Shown here in pieces: positions 10,551-19,648 of a DNA stretch of 64,000 nt. The notes below the pieces were generated by a model that did no database searches, had not been told where the DNA came from, and saw only the letters and a program-made list of their open reading frames with translations. A program made the translations under genes and the position numbers. The stretch covers positions 461,860 through 525,859 of the forward strand of contig NZ_LMQS01000004.1 of NCBI RefSeq assembly GCF_001424665.1. The letters run 5' to 3'. This DNA is from Methylophilus sp. Leaf416 (lineage in GTDB: Bacteria; Pseudomonadota; Gammaproteobacteria; Burkholderiales; Methylophilaceae). The first letter of the stretch is position 1, and every line of letters begins with the position of its first letter.

Positions 10551-11633
10551 ATGAAACCAAGTATGTTGCAAAAGCTCGCTAACTTAAGCGAGCGCCTCGA
10601 AGAAATTAACCGCCTGCTGAGCAGCGAAGGCGTGACTGACAACATGGATAATTACCGCAAGATCATGCAGGAGCATACGGAAATCACGCCTATTGTTGAG
10701 CAATATCATATTTATGTACAAACCGAATCCGACCTGAAAGAAGCGCATGCCATGCTTTCAGACCCGGAGATGAAAGAGTTTGCACAGGAAGAGATAGAGA
10801 GTAGCAAGCAGCGTCTGGAAGAGGTGGAATTGGCATTGCAAAAACTGTTACTGCCCAAAGACCCCAACGACGATAAAAGTATTTTCCTCGAAGTGCGTGC
10901 CGGCACCGGTGGTGATGAATCCGGCCTGTTTGCCGGCGATCTGTTCCGCATGTACTCGCGCTATGCTGACCGCCAGGGTTGGAAGGTGGAAATTGTCTCT
11001 GCCAACGAAGGTGAAGTGGGTGGTTACAAGGAGATTATTGCCAAGATCAATGGTTATGGTGCCTACTCAAAACTCAAATTCGAATCCGGTGGTCACCGCG
11101 TACAACGCGTGCCGGATACTGAAACCCAGGGCCGTATCCACACCTCGGCCTGTACGGTAGCCATTCTGCCTGAAGTGGAAGAAGTCGGTGATGTGGAAAT
11201 TAATCCCGCCGATATCCGTATCGATACCTTCCGTGCCAGTGGTGCCGGTGGCCAGCACATCAACAAGACCGATTCTGCTGTGCGCATTACTCATGCACCT
11301 ACCGGCATTGTCGTGGAATGTCAGGATGGCCGCAGCCAGCACGCCAACAAGGCACAAGCGATGCAGGTATTGGCGGCACGTATCAAAGCCAAACAAGTGG
11401 ATGAACAGCAAAACAAGATCGCCTCGGAACGCCGCAACCTGATTGGTTCCGGTGACCGCTCGGAACGTATCCGTACTTACAATTACCCGCAAGGCCGGAT
11501 TACCGACCACCGTATCAACCTGACTTTGTACAAGATTGAAGCGATTACCGAAGGTGATATGGACGAGTTGATAGGCGCCCTTTCCAATGAGTACCAGGCT
11601 GATCTGCTGGCGAGCCTGGGTGAAGAAAACTAA
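10551..11633 (+). CDS. prfA: Peptide chain release factor 1
   Basis: RF1 recognises UAG and UAA stop codons and triggers peptide release on the ribosome. The 360-residue product shows the catalytic [10 protein letters not shown] motif (GGQ, whose Gln is methylated by PrmC) and the [21 protein letters not shown] region. A PxT-type tripeptide with its surroundings fits RF1 rather than RF2, and there is no RF2-type frameshift site. The start at 10551 gives MKPSMLQKL, the usual RF1 opening. The cognate methyltransferase gene prmC lies 1.3 kb downstream, separated from prfA by two extra genes. Confidence 0.97.
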   Translation: MKPSMLQKLANLSERLEEINRLLSSEGVTDNMDNYRKIMQEHTEITPIVEQYHIYVQTESDLKEAHAMLSDPEMKEFAQEEIESSKQRLEEVELALQKLLLPKDPNDDKSIFLEVRAGTGGDESGLFAGDLFRMYSRYADRQGWKVEIVSANEGEVGGYKEIIAKINGYGAYSKLKFESGGHRVQRVPDTETQGRIHTSACTVAILPEVEEVGDVEINPADIRIDTFRASGAGGQHINKTDSAVRITHAPTGIVVECQDGRSQHANKAQAMQVLAARIKAKQVDEQQNKIASERRNLIGSGDRSERIRTYNYPQGRITDHRINLTLYKIEAITEGDMDELIGALSNEYQADLLASLGEEN

Positions 11634-11653
11634 GCTTGGCATTTGACCACGCT

Positions 11654-12070
11654 ATGACACAAACAGACGACAAGCATCAAGGTGGTTGCCTCTGCGAAGC
11701 AGTGCGCTATGAGATTGCAGGTACCATCGAAAAAGTGGTTTATTGCCATTGCCAGCGTTGCCGCAAAGCGAGCGGTTCAGCCTTCGCAGCAGTTGCGCCG
11801 GTTTTGCAATCTCATTTTGTCATCACGCGTGGCCAGCAGCATTTAAAAAACTATCGCACTGAAGCTGGTGTAAATCGGACGTTTTGTGGTTTGTGCGGCT
11901 CTCCGATCATCGCTTACCGGGACAGTGATCCCGCTGTCTTGAGGGTGCGAATAGGGTCGCTGGATACGCCGCTGGAAGAAAAAGTTTCTGCGCACATATT
12001 CGTTGCGTCCAAAGCTGAATGGCATGACATTCATGATGATGCGCCGCAATATGATGAACGCCCTTACTAG
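11654..12070 (+). CDS. GFA / CENP-V family zinc protein
   Basis: The 138-residue protein belongs to the family named after glutathione-dependent formaldehyde-activating enzyme (Gfa). Its zinc ligands are visible: GGCLCEAVRY, YCHCQRCRKASGS and TFCGLCGSPI. Most members have no proven Gfa activity, so the biochemical role is uncertain; a link with formaldehyde is attractive in a methylotroph but is only inference. The ATG at 11654 starts the family sequence MTQTDDKHQGGCLC; a TTG at 11636 would add six residues. It starts 20 bp after prfA and is followed 8 bp later by the AlkC-like gene, so it is probably cotranscribed with both. Confidence 0.85.
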   Translation: MTQTDDKHQGGCLCEAVRYEIAGTIEKVVYCHCQRCRKASGSAFAAVAPVLQSHFVITRGQQHLKNYRTEAGVNRTFCGLCGSPIIAYRDSDPAVLRVRIGSLDTPLEEKVSAHIFVASKAEWHDIHDDAPQYDERPY

Positions 12071-12078
12071 CAATACTT

Positions 12079-12927
12079 ATGCATCAATTCCGTCTCCCCA
12101 CCGCACCGCGCAGTATCCAAAAAGACCAGCCGATCAAATTTATTCTGGATAGTGAAGCAATCGATTGCCTGGCACATAATATTGCGCTGGTGCATGCAGG
12201 ATTTGATGAGCAGGCATTCAAGCAGTTAGCGCTTACCAACATTGCGCCGCTTGGTTTTATGGACCGTTCAGCACATATTGCGGCCGCGCTGAAAGCTACT
12301 CTCCCTGCCAAATTTGCCGATGCGACTGAAGTATTAATTAAAACGTTGACCCCAGCTAACGTGCATACCGAGCGCCTTGGGCTGAGCGTGTTTTTTTATC
12401 TGCCACATACCCGTTTTGTGGCGGAATATGGCCGTGATGTTTCGCACAACGCAGGTGAAGATCCGTTTGATACAGCCATGCATGCACAGTATGAATTAAC
12501 CCGACGCTTTACCGCTGAATTCTCCATCCGCCCATTCCTGATTCATGACTTTGACCGCACGCTCAACCAGATTACGCAATGGCTGGATGACCCGGATCCG
12601 CATGTGCGGCGCTTATGCTCGGAAGGTACCCGTTCCCGTTTGCCATGGGGGGCGCGCATTCCGCAACTGATTAAAGATCCGACGCCAACCTTGCCCATTC
12701 TGGATGCATTGAAAAGTGATCCTAGTCTTTATGTGAGACGCAGTGTGGCCAATCATTTGGGGGATATTGCCAAAGACCACCCCGAGATTGCCTTTGAACT
12801 ATGTGACCGCTGGTTGAGTAACGCCGATAAAGAATTGAAGTGGGTCATCCGCCACGCAGTACGCCACCCGGCCAAACAAGGAAATGCCACGGCCATTGCC
12901 CTGCGTAAAGCCGCCGGAGGCAGATAG
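12079..12927 (+). CDS. AlkC-like DNA alkylation repair protein
   Basis: The 282-residue protein resembles the HEAT-repeat DNA glycosylases AlkC/AlkD that remove 3-methyladenine and related lesions. The segment DDPDPHVRRLCSEGTRSRLPWG and the later SDPSLYVRRSVANHLGD and RHAVRHPAKQGN are typical of the AlkC branch, with repeated helix pairs. It sits between the GFA-family gene and prmC with almost no spacing (its stop is 1 bp before the prmC start), which implies one transcript prfA-GFA-alkC-prmC. Substrate range cannot be read from the sequence. Confidence 0.8.
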   Translation: MHQFRLPTAPRSIQKDQPIKFILDSEAIDCLAHNIALVHAGFDEQAFKQLALTNIAPLGFMDRSAHIAAALKATLPAKFADATEVLIKTLTPANVHTERLGLSVFFYLPHTRFVAEYGRDVSHNAGEDPFDTAMHAQYELTRRFTAEFSIRPFLIHDFDRTLNQITQWLDDPDPHVRRLCSEGTRSRLPWGARIPQLIKDPTPTLPILDALKSDPSLYVRRSVANHLGDIAKDHPEIAFELCDRWLSNADKELKWVIRHAVRHPAKQGNATAIALRKAAGGR

Positions 12928-12928
12928 G

Positions 12929-13777
12929 ATGACACAACCTGTGCAACAACTATTGCAGTACGCGCGGCAACGATTGACAGAATCTGTTGCCGCGGCTGAG
13001 GCCAGTGTGGAGGCGCAAATACTGCTGATGCATGTGCTGGACGTTAACAGGGCCTGGTTGCTGGCACATGCGACTGATGCGGTGACTGAACAACAGGCTA
13101 CAGATTTTAACCAGCTGGTACAACGCCGTATGCAAGGCGAACCGGTGGCCTATATTCTTGGGTATCGCGAATTCTATGGCCTTAAGCTCAAGGTCACGCC
13201 AGCGACGCTGATTCCCCGCCCGGATACTGAAACCCTGGTAGAAGCAGCATTACAGAAAATTTCCAAACCCATGCAGATATTGGATCTGGGCACCGGTACT
13301 GGCGCCATTTCACTGGCAATTGCAAATCAAGCCCCACATTCAAAGGTAATAGCGGTGGATGCTTCAGAATCTGCATTAGCAGTAGCCGAAGCTAACATGC
13401 GTGACCTGCAACTAAGCAATCTAACCTTGTTGCATAGTGACTGGTTTTCACAGCTTGGCCAGCAGTCTTTTGACCTGATTGTTAGCAATCCACCGTATAT
13501 CGAATCTGCTGACCAGCATTTATCGCAAGGTGATTTACGCTTTGAACCGCTGTCTGCGCTGGCCGCAGGCGAAGATGGCCTGGCGGATATACGGCAGATC
13601 ATCGCAAAAGCACCATCACATTTGAATAATAGTGGCTGGCTGATGCTGGAACATGGCTATAACCAGGCGGATGCTGTGCAGCAGCTCTATCAGGCAGCTG
13701 GATTTTTGAATATTCAAACCTTACACGATCTGGGCGGCAATCCCAGAGTCACGCTGGCGCAATGGCTGGCAACTTGA
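12929..13777 (+). CDS. prmC: Peptide chain release factor N5-glutamine methyltransferase
   Basis: PrmC methylates the glutamine of the GGQ motif in RF1 and RF2. The 282-residue product has the N-terminal helical substrate-binding domain and a class I SAM-dependent methyltransferase domain with DLGTGTGAISLAIA (SAM loop) and the catalytic SNPPYIES. The conserved YREFYGLKLKVTPATLIPRPDTE segment precedes it. The start at 12929 follows an AGATAGG ribosome-binding site and gives MTQPVQQLLQ; upstream in-frame sequence overlaps the AlkC-like gene and is not conserved. Confidence 0.96.
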   Translation: MTQPVQQLLQYARQRLTESVAAAEASVEAQILLMHVLDVNRAWLLAHATDAVTEQQATDFNQLVQRRMQGEPVAYILGYREFYGLKLKVTPATLIPRPDTETLVEAALQKISKPMQILDLGTGTGAISLAIANQAPHSKVIAVDASESALAVAEANMRDLQLSNLTLLHSDWFSQLGQQSFDLIVSNPPYIESADQHLSQGDLRFEPLSALAAGEDGLADIRQIIAKAPSHLNNSGWLMLEHGYNQADAVQQLYQAAGFLNIQTLHDLGGNPRVTLAQWLAT

Positions 13778-13829
13778 CTACGGCTAGTAAACAATTCCCC
13801 TTAAAAGTAATTCCCCGCTGTGCACGATT

Positions 13830-13862
13830 CTTGCTGCAACCGGTCTATATCACTGCAGCAAG
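13830..13862 (+). promoter_or_regulatory. Inverted repeat at the ribosome-binding site of the HAD gene
   Basis: CTTGCTGCA (13830-13838) is perfectly complementary to TGCAGCAAG (13854-13862). The right arm ends at the Shine-Dalgarno-like AAAGG of the next gene. It could form a 9-bp hairpin in the leader or be a dyad operator; no T-run follows, so it is not a terminator. Confidence 0.4.
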
Positions 13863-13873
13863 AAAGGCCGCTT

Positions 13874-14671
13874 ATGTTTAATTTCAGTGCAATAAAAGCT
13901 GTCCTGTTTGATCTCGATGGTGTTTTATATATTGGTGACCAATTGATTCCGGGCGCTTTGGCTGCGGTTGCTCAGTTGCGCAAAGCCGGCATCGCCGTGC
14001 GCTTTGTAACCAATACCAGCACGCTGTCGCTAGACTCTTTACAACAAAAGCTAAACCGGCTGGGCTTCAATACGGTGCCTGAAGAAATCATGAGTGCACC
14101 ACAAGCGACCATCCAGCATTTGAAAAAACAGCCTAACCCGGTGTGCAAGTTGCTCCTGGCTGAAGACATTAAAAAAGATTTTGCCTGTTTTGACCAATCT
14201 GAAACTGCAGCCAATTATGTGGTGGTAGGCGATATCGGCGATCAATGGTCTTATGCATTGCTGAATGAGGTATTCCATTGCCTGGTGAATGGTGCGCAAC
14301 TCATTGCTATTCATAAAAACCGTTTTTGGCAGACCGAAAGCGGGTTGCAGATGGATATCGGGGCATTTGTGACCGGCCTGGAATATGCCAGTAATACCAA
14401 AGCCATGCTGATGGGTAAGCCTTCCCGCCATTTTTTCAATATTGTTGTGGACTCGCTGCGCATGAAACCTTCTGAAGTGATGATGGTGGGCGATGATATT
14501 GATGCCGATGTTGGCGGCGCTCAGGATGCCGGTTTGCACGGTGTGCTGGTGAAAACTGGCAAATACCGTGAAACCTATACACGGCTTTCTGCCGTAAACC
14601 CGGATGCGATGATTAACTCGGTGGCCGAGCTGCCTGCTTTACTAGGTTGCCTTTCTGCGGCACCGCAATAA
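13874..14671 (+). CDS. HAD-IIA family hydrolase (NagD/LHPP-like phosphatase)
   Basis: The 265-residue product is a HAD phosphatase of subfamily IIA with a C2-type cap. Motif I is FDLDGVLYIGD (catalytic Asps at about 13 and 15), motif II is FVTNTSTLS, and motifs III/IV are MGKPSRHFF and MVGDDIDADVGGAQDAG. It is closest to the LHPP/TIGR01458-type phosphatases, whose physiological substrates are poorly defined. The ATG at 13874 follows AGAAAGG and begins MFNFSAIKAVLFDLDG; 18 open codons upstream are not conserved. It is flanked by prmC and metX on the same strand. Confidence 0.85.
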   Translation: MFNFSAIKAVLFDLDGVLYIGDQLIPGALAAVAQLRKAGIAVRFVTNTSTLSLDSLQQKLNRLGFNTVPEEIMSAPQATIQHLKKQPNPVCKLLLAEDIKKDFACFDQSETAANYVVVGDIGDQWSYALLNEVFHCLVNGAQLIAIHKNRFWQTESGLQMDIGAFVTGLEYASNTKAMLMGKPSRHFFNIVVDSLRMKPSEVMMVGDDIDADVGGAQDAGLHGVLVKTGKYRETYTRLSAVNPDAMINSVAELPALLGCLSAAPQ

Positions 14672-14712
14672 AAGCCGAGGCAAGCTGACTCGCCGTTAAG
14701 CATGCTGCATAG

Positions 14713-14718
14713 TATAAT
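14713..14718 (+). promoter_or_regulatory. Consensus -10 box six bases before metX ATG
   Basis: A perfect TATAAT ends six bases upstream of the metX start codon at 14725, and no Shine-Dalgarno sequence is present. If it acts as the -10 element, transcription would begin at about the start codon and the mRNA would be leaderless. A clear -35 element at the normal distance was not found. Confidence 0.5.
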
Positions 14719-14724
14719 CGCGGC

Positions 14725-15852
14725 ATGTCTGAATCGAACTCTGTTGGTATTGTTAAAGCGCAGGTGGCGCATTTCAACGAACCACTCGCTTTGCAAAGCG
14801 GCGCCATCTTGCCGCAATACCATCTTGCCTATGAAACCTACGGCGAACTAAACGCGACCAAATCGAATGCGGTGCTTATTTGCCACGCACTGTCTGGCAA
14901 TCACCACGTAGCTGGTCGTTATTCAGAAGATGACAAATACCCAGGCTGGTGGGATAACCTGATTGGCCCCGGCAGGCCGCTGGATACCAACAAATTTTTC
15001 GTGATCGGCCTGAATAACCTGGGTGGCTGTCACGGCAGTAGTGGCCCTTCCAGTGTCGATCCGCTGACCGACCGGCCTTACAGTGCAACGTTTCCAGTGG
15101 TGACTGTTGAAGACTGGGTGGAGTCGCAAGCGCGCTTACTGGATTACCTTGGAATTGAGCAGCTGGCTGCTGTCATTGGCGGTAGCCTTGGCGGAATGCA
15201 AGCCCTGCAATGGAATATTGCCTATCCAGAACGCGTGCGTCACGCGTTCGTCATTGCTTCAGCCCCTAACCTTACCGCCCAGAATATGGCTTTTAATGAA
15301 GTCGCACGCCAGGCGATTATTACTGACCCCGAGTTTTATGAAGGTGATTATTACAACCATGGCACAGTACCGCGCCGAGGCTTGCGCATCGCGCGTATGT
15401 TAGGTCATATCACTTATCTTTCCGATGATGTGATGGGTGAAAAATTCGGCCGTAAATTACGCCATGGCGAGCTTAAGTACAGCTTCGATGTTGAGTTCGA
15501 AATGGAGTCTTACCTGCGTTACCAGGGCGATAAATTCGCCGGTGAATTTGATGCGAATACCTATTTGCGCATGACGCGGGCACTGGATTATTTTGATCCG
15601 GCAAAAGCGTTTGGCGGCGATTTAAGCCAGGCGCTCAAACATGCAAAAGCCAAATTCATTGTAATTTCGTTCACTACCGATTGGCGTTTTTCACCAAGTC
15701 GTTCTCGCGAAATTGTGCAGGCACTGCTGGATAACGCGTTGCCGGTGAAATATGCTGAAGTCACCTCAGCACATGGTCATGATGCCTTCCTGATGCCGGA
15801 CCCGCATTATCACGACATCATGCGTGCTTACCTTGAGCAGGTAAAAGTATGA
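14725..15852 (+). CDS. metX: Homoserine O-acyltransferase
   Basis: MetX acylates homoserine at the start of methionine synthesis, using acetyl-CoA or, in many proteobacterial MetX proteins, succinyl-CoA. The 375-residue alpha/beta hydrolase shows the nucleophile elbow [12 protein letters not shown], the [16 protein letters not shown] loop, and the C-terminal catalytic His in SAHGHDAFL. The choice of acyl donor cannot be decided by eye. Its last codons overlap metW by 4 bp (15849-15852), the usual metXW pair. A TATAAT box lies just before the ATG. Confidence 0.96.
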   Translation: MSESNSVGIVKAQVAHFNEPLALQSGAILPQYHLAYETYGELNATKSNAVLICHALSGNHHVAGRYSEDDKYPGWWDNLIGPGRPLDTNKFFVIGLNNLGGCHGSSGPSSVDPLTDRPYSATFPVVTVEDWVESQARLLDYLGIEQLAAVIGGSLGGMQALQWNIAYPERVRHAFVIASAPNLTAQNMAFNEVARQAIITDPEFYEGDYYNHGTVPRRGLRIARMLGHITYLSDDVMGEKFGRKLRHGELKYSFDVEFEMESYLRYQGDKFAGEFDANTYLRMTRALDYFDPAKAFGGDLSQALKHAKAKFIVISFTTDWRFSPSRSREIVQALLDNALPVKYAEVTSAHGHDAFLMPDPHYHDIMRAYLEQVKV

Positions 15853-16457
15853 AAAATGCAAATATAACAAATATTCGCCCAGATTTTGCATTAATTACAA
15901 ACTGGGTGCGCGCAAAAACCAAGGTGCTGGATTTAGGTTGTGGGGATGGCACCTTGCTGACGCATTTACATGAAACCCTGGATACCACAGGTTATGGCAT
16001 CGAAAAAGACGATGCCAACTGGCTGGAAGCGCTGAAAAACGGTGTCGATGTGATCCAGATGAACCTTGAAGAAGGTCTTTCCGGGTTTGAAGACCAGTCG
16101 TTTGATACGGTGATCCTGTCGCAGACCTTGCAAGCCATGCACAATACCGAAACTATTGTTGAAGAAATGCTGCGTGTCGGCCGCGAAGCGATTGTGACTT
16201 TCCCCAACTTTGGTTATTGGCGTAACCGTTTACAAATCGCCACCGGTAATATGCCGGTATCGAAAACCCTACCTTATCAATGGTACGACACGCCTAATGT
16301 ACACTTATGTACGATTCACGATTTTGATGAATTTTGCAATAATCACCACATACAAGTGATTGAACGTAAAGTCATTACCGACGGTGAAGATGTGCATGTA
16401 CTGCCAAATCTGATGGGCAACCTGGCTATGTACCGCCTTAAGAGTAATCATACATAA
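15849..16457 (+). CDS. metW: Methionine biosynthesis protein MetW
   Basis: MetW is a 202-residue class I methyltransferase-fold protein found next to metX in many Proteobacteria and needed for MetX function or methionine synthesis. It shows the SAM-binding [15 protein letters not shown], the [12 protein letters not shown] segment and the family ending [13 protein letters not shown]. It starts within the last codons of metX, so the two are translationally coupled. Nothing follows on this strand until the PEP-CTERM gene 290 bp downstream. Confidence 0.95.
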   Translation: MKNANITNIRPDFALITNWVRAKTKVLDLGCGDGTLLTHLHETLDTTGYGIEKDDANWLEALKNGVDVIQMNLEEGLSGFEDQSFDTVILSQTLQAMHNTETIVEEMLRVGREAIVTFPNFGYWRNRLQIATGNMPVSKTLPYQWYDTPNVHLCTIHDFDEFCNNHHIQVIERKVITDGEDVHVLPNLMGNLAMYRLKSNHT

Positions 16458-16587
16458 ATCAGCTTCTTTGCTATGGGAAGTAGTTTTCTCTCACATTTCT
16501 CATCGACTGCTTAATCCGCGTTGATTCAATGCCAACGCTGCACGCCCTTCACTTCAACTGAAGATTTAATTTTTAAACAACACGCGC

Positions 16588-16637
16588 TTGACTAATCCTG
16601 ATATTTGTCGATAATGATAATAGTTCCCATTATCATT
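16588..16637 (+). promoter_or_regulatory. Sigma-70 promoter overlapped by a Fur box
   Basis: A promoter TTGACT (16588-16593), 16 bp, GATAAT (16610-16615) lies 110-160 bp before the PEP-CTERM gene. Overlapping the -10 box is the dyad AATGATAAT-N7-ATTATCATT (16613-16621 and 16629-16637), perfectly symmetrical and close to the Fur consensus GATAATGATAATCATTATC. The geometry, repressor site over the -10 region, fits iron repression. This is motif reading, not proof of Fur binding. Confidence 0.7.
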
Positions 16638-16747
16638 TAACTGGGAATACATGGTAAAGACGTTTGTGAGTAACGCGGCCAGTTAACAATTCTGGCACTT
16701 ATTAAAGATGCCAGTCATTAATAATTACTCAAAAGGAAGTTAGTCAT

Positions 16748-17434
16748 ATGAAAGCTAAATATCTCAGCATCGTTATCGGTGCAAGCCTGTTCGCAATCGC
16801 TGGTCTGGCACAAGCCAATACCACTTATAGCAGTTTCGTTGACATTGCCAATTCTGTTTCTTTCGACGGCTGGAACCAGCTTAACCGTAACCGTGTTGAT
16901 AATAATGGCGCTGCTAATCCATTGACTGCAGCCCAGCTGGCAGCGGGAACAGCTGGTAACGTGGCAGGTTCAGGCGATGCATTGCTGACGCAAATTTCCG
17001 GCAGCTACTACCCCGCCGGCTTCGGTTTGTACGGCGATGGGAACCTGACCTTTACTGATAATACTGTTTCAAACAACATCGGCTCACTGGTATTCCAGGG
17101 CATCGTTAATGACTTTAATGCTTCATTCGGTGGTGAGGCCTATACCATTACGCTGAGCTACAACGGCGGTAACCAGGCGATTGCCGGCGCATTGGTAAAC
17201 TTTGGGAATACTGGTACTGTGGATGACTATTACCGCTACTCCTGGGATCTGAGTGGTGTTTCTACCCCCATCACTTCTTACACTCTGAGTTTCAGCGCTG
17301 GCTTCTCACAAGCACTGGCTTTCCAGGTGGATCAGGTGGCATCAGCGTCCGCCGTTCCTGAGGCTGATAGCTACGCCATGATGTTACTGGGTCTTGGCGT
17401 GATGGGTTTTGTAGCTTGTCGTCGCAGCAAGTAA
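16748..17434 (+). CDS. PEP-CTERM sorting domain protein
   Basis: The 228-residue protein has an N-terminal signal peptide ending at about LAQA-NTTYSS and a C-terminal PEP-CTERM tail: VPEADSYAMMLLGLGVMGF followed by a basic end CRRSK. Such proteins are exported, processed by an exosortase and placed at the surface or in the extracellular matrix. The middle is rich in Asn, Gly, Ser and Thr and matches no domain I recognise. The gene has a good ribosome-binding site (AAAGGAAGTTAGTC before ATG), stands alone, has a Fur-type box in its promoter and ends at a strong terminator. No exosortase gene is in the window. Confidence 0.85.
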   Translation: MKAKYLSIVIGASLFAIAGLAQANTTYSSFVDIANSVSFDGWNQLNRNRVDNNGAANPLTAAQLAAGTAGNVAGSGDALLTQISGSYYPAGFGLYGDGNLTFTDNTVSNNIGSLVFQGIVNDFNASFGGEAYTITLSYNGGNQAIAGALVNFGNTGTVDDYYRYSWDLSGVSTPITSYTLSFSAGFSQALAFQVDQVASASAVPEADSYAMMLLGLGVMGFVACRRSK

Positions 17435-17453
17435 GCTCAAAATAAAGTCATGA

Positions 17454-17487
17454 AAAAAAGCCCCGGTTGTTGCCGGGGCTTTTTATT
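17454..17487. terminator. Terminator between PEP-CTERM gene and AcoR-like gene
   Basis: The stem AGCCCCGG (17459-17466) pairs with CCGGGGCT (17473-17480) around a 6-nt loop. It is preceded by a run of A and followed by TTTTT, so it can terminate transcription from both converging genes. Confidence 0.9.
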
Positions 17488-17493
17488 GTCTGA

Positions 17494-19380
17494 TCAAGCC
17501 AGGTGTAATGCTTTCAAACGACGATAAAGTGTATTCCTGCTCATACCCAGCTGGCGTGCAGCGGCGGAAACATTTCCAGCATGCTGTTGCATAGCCAAAC
17601 GTATAACCTCATCAGATTGCGCCTTTAAAGTTAATGCAGGACGCACCGCTTGGTGACTGATGGCTGCATCTTCAAGCTCATCCATAAAGTCCTGCGTCAA
17701 ATGCATCAAATCTATGACCGCGCCATCCGCTAAAGCCAGTGCAGTGCGCAACACATTATGCAATTGCCGCACATTGCCTGGCCATGGGTGACGGGCAAAC
17801 AAAGCCATGACTTCTGCACTGATTTCACTCTCTGGTGACTGCTCAACCTGCAAAATTAAACTGATCAGGCGCTGTAAATCCTGGCGCTGGCGTAAGGCTG
17901 GCAATTGCACTGCCAGTCCATTAATACGGTAGTACAAATCACTACGGAATTCCCCTGCAGTGACTTTATCTTTCAGTTTCTGGTTGGTCGCGCTGATCAG
18001 CATAAAGTTAACCGGAATCGACTTGCTGGAGCCCAGCGGTGTCACGCAGCGCTCTTGCAGCACGCGTAACAAACGCGCCTGTAGTGACAAGGGCATATCG
18101 CCAATTTCATCCAGGAACAGCGTGCCGCCATCAGCCTGCTGGATTTTGCCAGAATTACCTTTGCGCTTAGCGCCGGTATAAGCGCCTTCTTCATAGCCAA
18201 ACAGTTCGGCTTCTATCAGGCCTTCGGGCAAGGCAGCGCAATTGACCGCAATAAAAGGTTGGTCGCGACGTGCGCTGGCATCATGAATCGCACGAGAAAA
18301 TAATTCTTTTCCGGCGCCCGTTTCACCTAATACCAGCATGGGAATATCGCGATTCAATACTTGCTTGACTTGAGAGATGGCCAGTTTAAGCTGTGCATCG
18401 CCAGTATCGAGCATTTCCAGGCTGGCCGCAGATTCCCGTGGTTGGGAAACCGCTGGGCGTGAACGCGTGCTGGTTTGAACGGAAGCACGTGCAAACAGTC
18501 GGGCGCCATTCCGCAATTGCATGGGGAATAACAAATCACCACCCTGGCAGCGTTGTTTGAATGTCACCCAAGATTCATCGAACACATCGCTGAATTGCAC
18601 CCGCCGCTTAGCCAGCACATCTTCATCCAGAGGCAAGCCGAACTGGAATTGTCCGCTACGATTGATGGCACGCAACTGGCCATCACTATCAAATAACGCC
18701 AGGCCTTCCCATAGCGTACCGATAAATTCTGATCGTGCATGAAAATGCACGCCTATCTCACCTTGTGCAGTGGCATGAAACAAACGGTTCTCGACCATTT
18801 GCGCTGCCATTTTCACCAGTGCCAGCGTGTGTTGCTGTGGCTGGTTCAAATCATTGGATACATCTAATGTAGCCACTAACTGGTTATTGGCTGCAAAGAT
18901 CGGTACTGCCGAGCAGCTGAGTGAGTGGTGATAGGCCATAAAGTGCTCAGCACCCTGCACGCTGATGGGGGCACGCTCAACCAGCGCTGTGCCTATGGCA
19001 TTTGTCCCGCGATGCTCTTCACTCCAGGAAGCACCAGGTAATAAAGAAGCACGGATGTCGCCCTGCTCCACGCCTTCACCCATGGTGCGCAGGATCACAC
19101 CTTCATTGTCCGTGAGAATGACCAGGCTACGCGTATGTGCAATCTGCCCGCTTAAGGTCATCATTTCAGGTTCAGCATGCGTGAGCAACAAACGATTTTG
19201 CTCTAGCCGTTGTGCTAATTCTTGCGCGGTGATGATCTGGTCATGTGCTGGTGCCTGCTCATCTACACCTTTGACCATGCAACGACGCCATGAGCGTTCA
19301 ATCGCTTCGGCAATGGCCAGTTGATCGTCGCGCATGACTGGCAACGATGTATGTGTAGAGGCTGGAGAAAACTTTGACAT
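17494..19380 (-). CDS. AcoR-like sigma-54-dependent transcriptional activator
   Basis: The product (628 residues from the ATG at 19380) is a bacterial enhancer-binding protein. It has an N-terminal GAF-type sensory region beginning with the AcoR hallmark ERSWRRC, a central AAA+ domain with Walker A GETGAGKE, the sigma-54 contact loop GAYTGA and Walker [13 protein letters not shown], and a C-terminal Fis-type helix-turn-helix (GNVSAAARQLGMSRNTLYRRL). It is divergent from xoxF, which has a consensus sigma-54 promoter, so xoxF is its probable target. The frame is open to 19437, but tandem operator-like repeats lie at 19387-19423 inside that extension, which favours the 19380 start; 19335 is another candidate. 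The inducer is unknown. Confidence 0.9.
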   Translation of the reverse strand: MSKFSPASTHTSLPVMRDDQLAIAEAIERSWRRCMVKGVDEQAPAHDQIITAQELAQRLEQNRLLLTHAEPEMMTLSGQIAHTRSLVILTDNEGVILRTMGEGVEQGDIRASLLPGASWSEEHRGTNAIGTALVERAPISVQGAEHFMAYHHSLSCSAVPIFAANNQLVATLDVSNDLNQPQQHTLALVKMAAQMVENRLFHATAQGEIGVHFHARSEFIGTLWEGLALFDSDGQLRAINRSGQFQFGLPLDEDVLAKRRVQFSDVFDESWVTFKQRCQGGDLLFPMQLRNGARLFARASVQTSTRSRPAVSQPRESAASLEMLDTGDAQLKLAISQVKQVLNRDIPMLVLGETGAGKELFSRAIHDASARRDQPFIAVNCAALPEGLIEAELFGYEEGAYTGAKRKGNSGKIQQADGGTLFLDEIGDMPLSLQARLLRVLQERCVTPLGSSKSIPVNFMLISATNQKLKDKVTAGEFRSDLYYRINGLAVQLPALRQRQDLQRLISLILQVEQSPESEISAEVMALFARHPWPGNVRQLHNVLRTALALADGAVIDLMHLTQDFMDELEDAAISHQAVRPALTLKAQSDEVIRLAMQQHAGNVSAAARQLGMSRNTLYRRLKALHLA

Positions 19381-19386
19381 CACTGC

Positions 19387-19423
19387 TTGAACACCTGTAT
19401 CACGCGATTGAACAACTGTATCA
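19387..19423. promoter_or_regulatory. Tandem upstream activator sites for the xoxF promoter
   Basis: Two 16-bp direct repeats, TTGAACACCTGTATCA (19387-19402) and TTGAACAACTGTATCA (19408-19423), differ at one base and are spaced exactly 21 bp start to start, two turns of the helix. Each has an ACA-N2-TGT dyad at its core. They lie about 120-155 bp upstream of the -24 element of the sigma-54 promoter, the normal place for enhancer sites of an AcoR/NtrC-type activator. Confidence 0.7.
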
Positions 19424-19541
19424 GTTTGACACACCACTGAACAGTTTTCACCGTTCCAGAATGCATGACCGTAGCTGGTACCTAAGAATAACCTTTTGAT
19501 TTTAATTCATTTTTTTCATTACCTCAAATAAAATTCATGTC

Positions 19542-19557
19542 TGGCACAGGGGTTGCA
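19542..19557 (+). promoter_or_regulatory. Sigma-54 (-24/-12) promoter of xoxF
   Basis: TGGCACAGGGGTTGCA matches the RpoN consensus TGGCAC-N5-TTGCW at every defined position. It is about 90 bp before the xoxF ATG, predicting a start site near 19568 and an untranslated leader of about 80 nt. The divergent AcoR-like activator is the obvious partner. Confidence 0.88.
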
Positions 19558-19648
19558 ATCAATGGTCTGCGAGTAACAAAAGAAGCATTTGCTTACTGGC
19601 GTATAACTCATTTATTCCAGCTTCAAACACACCATTTTGGAGGTATGT

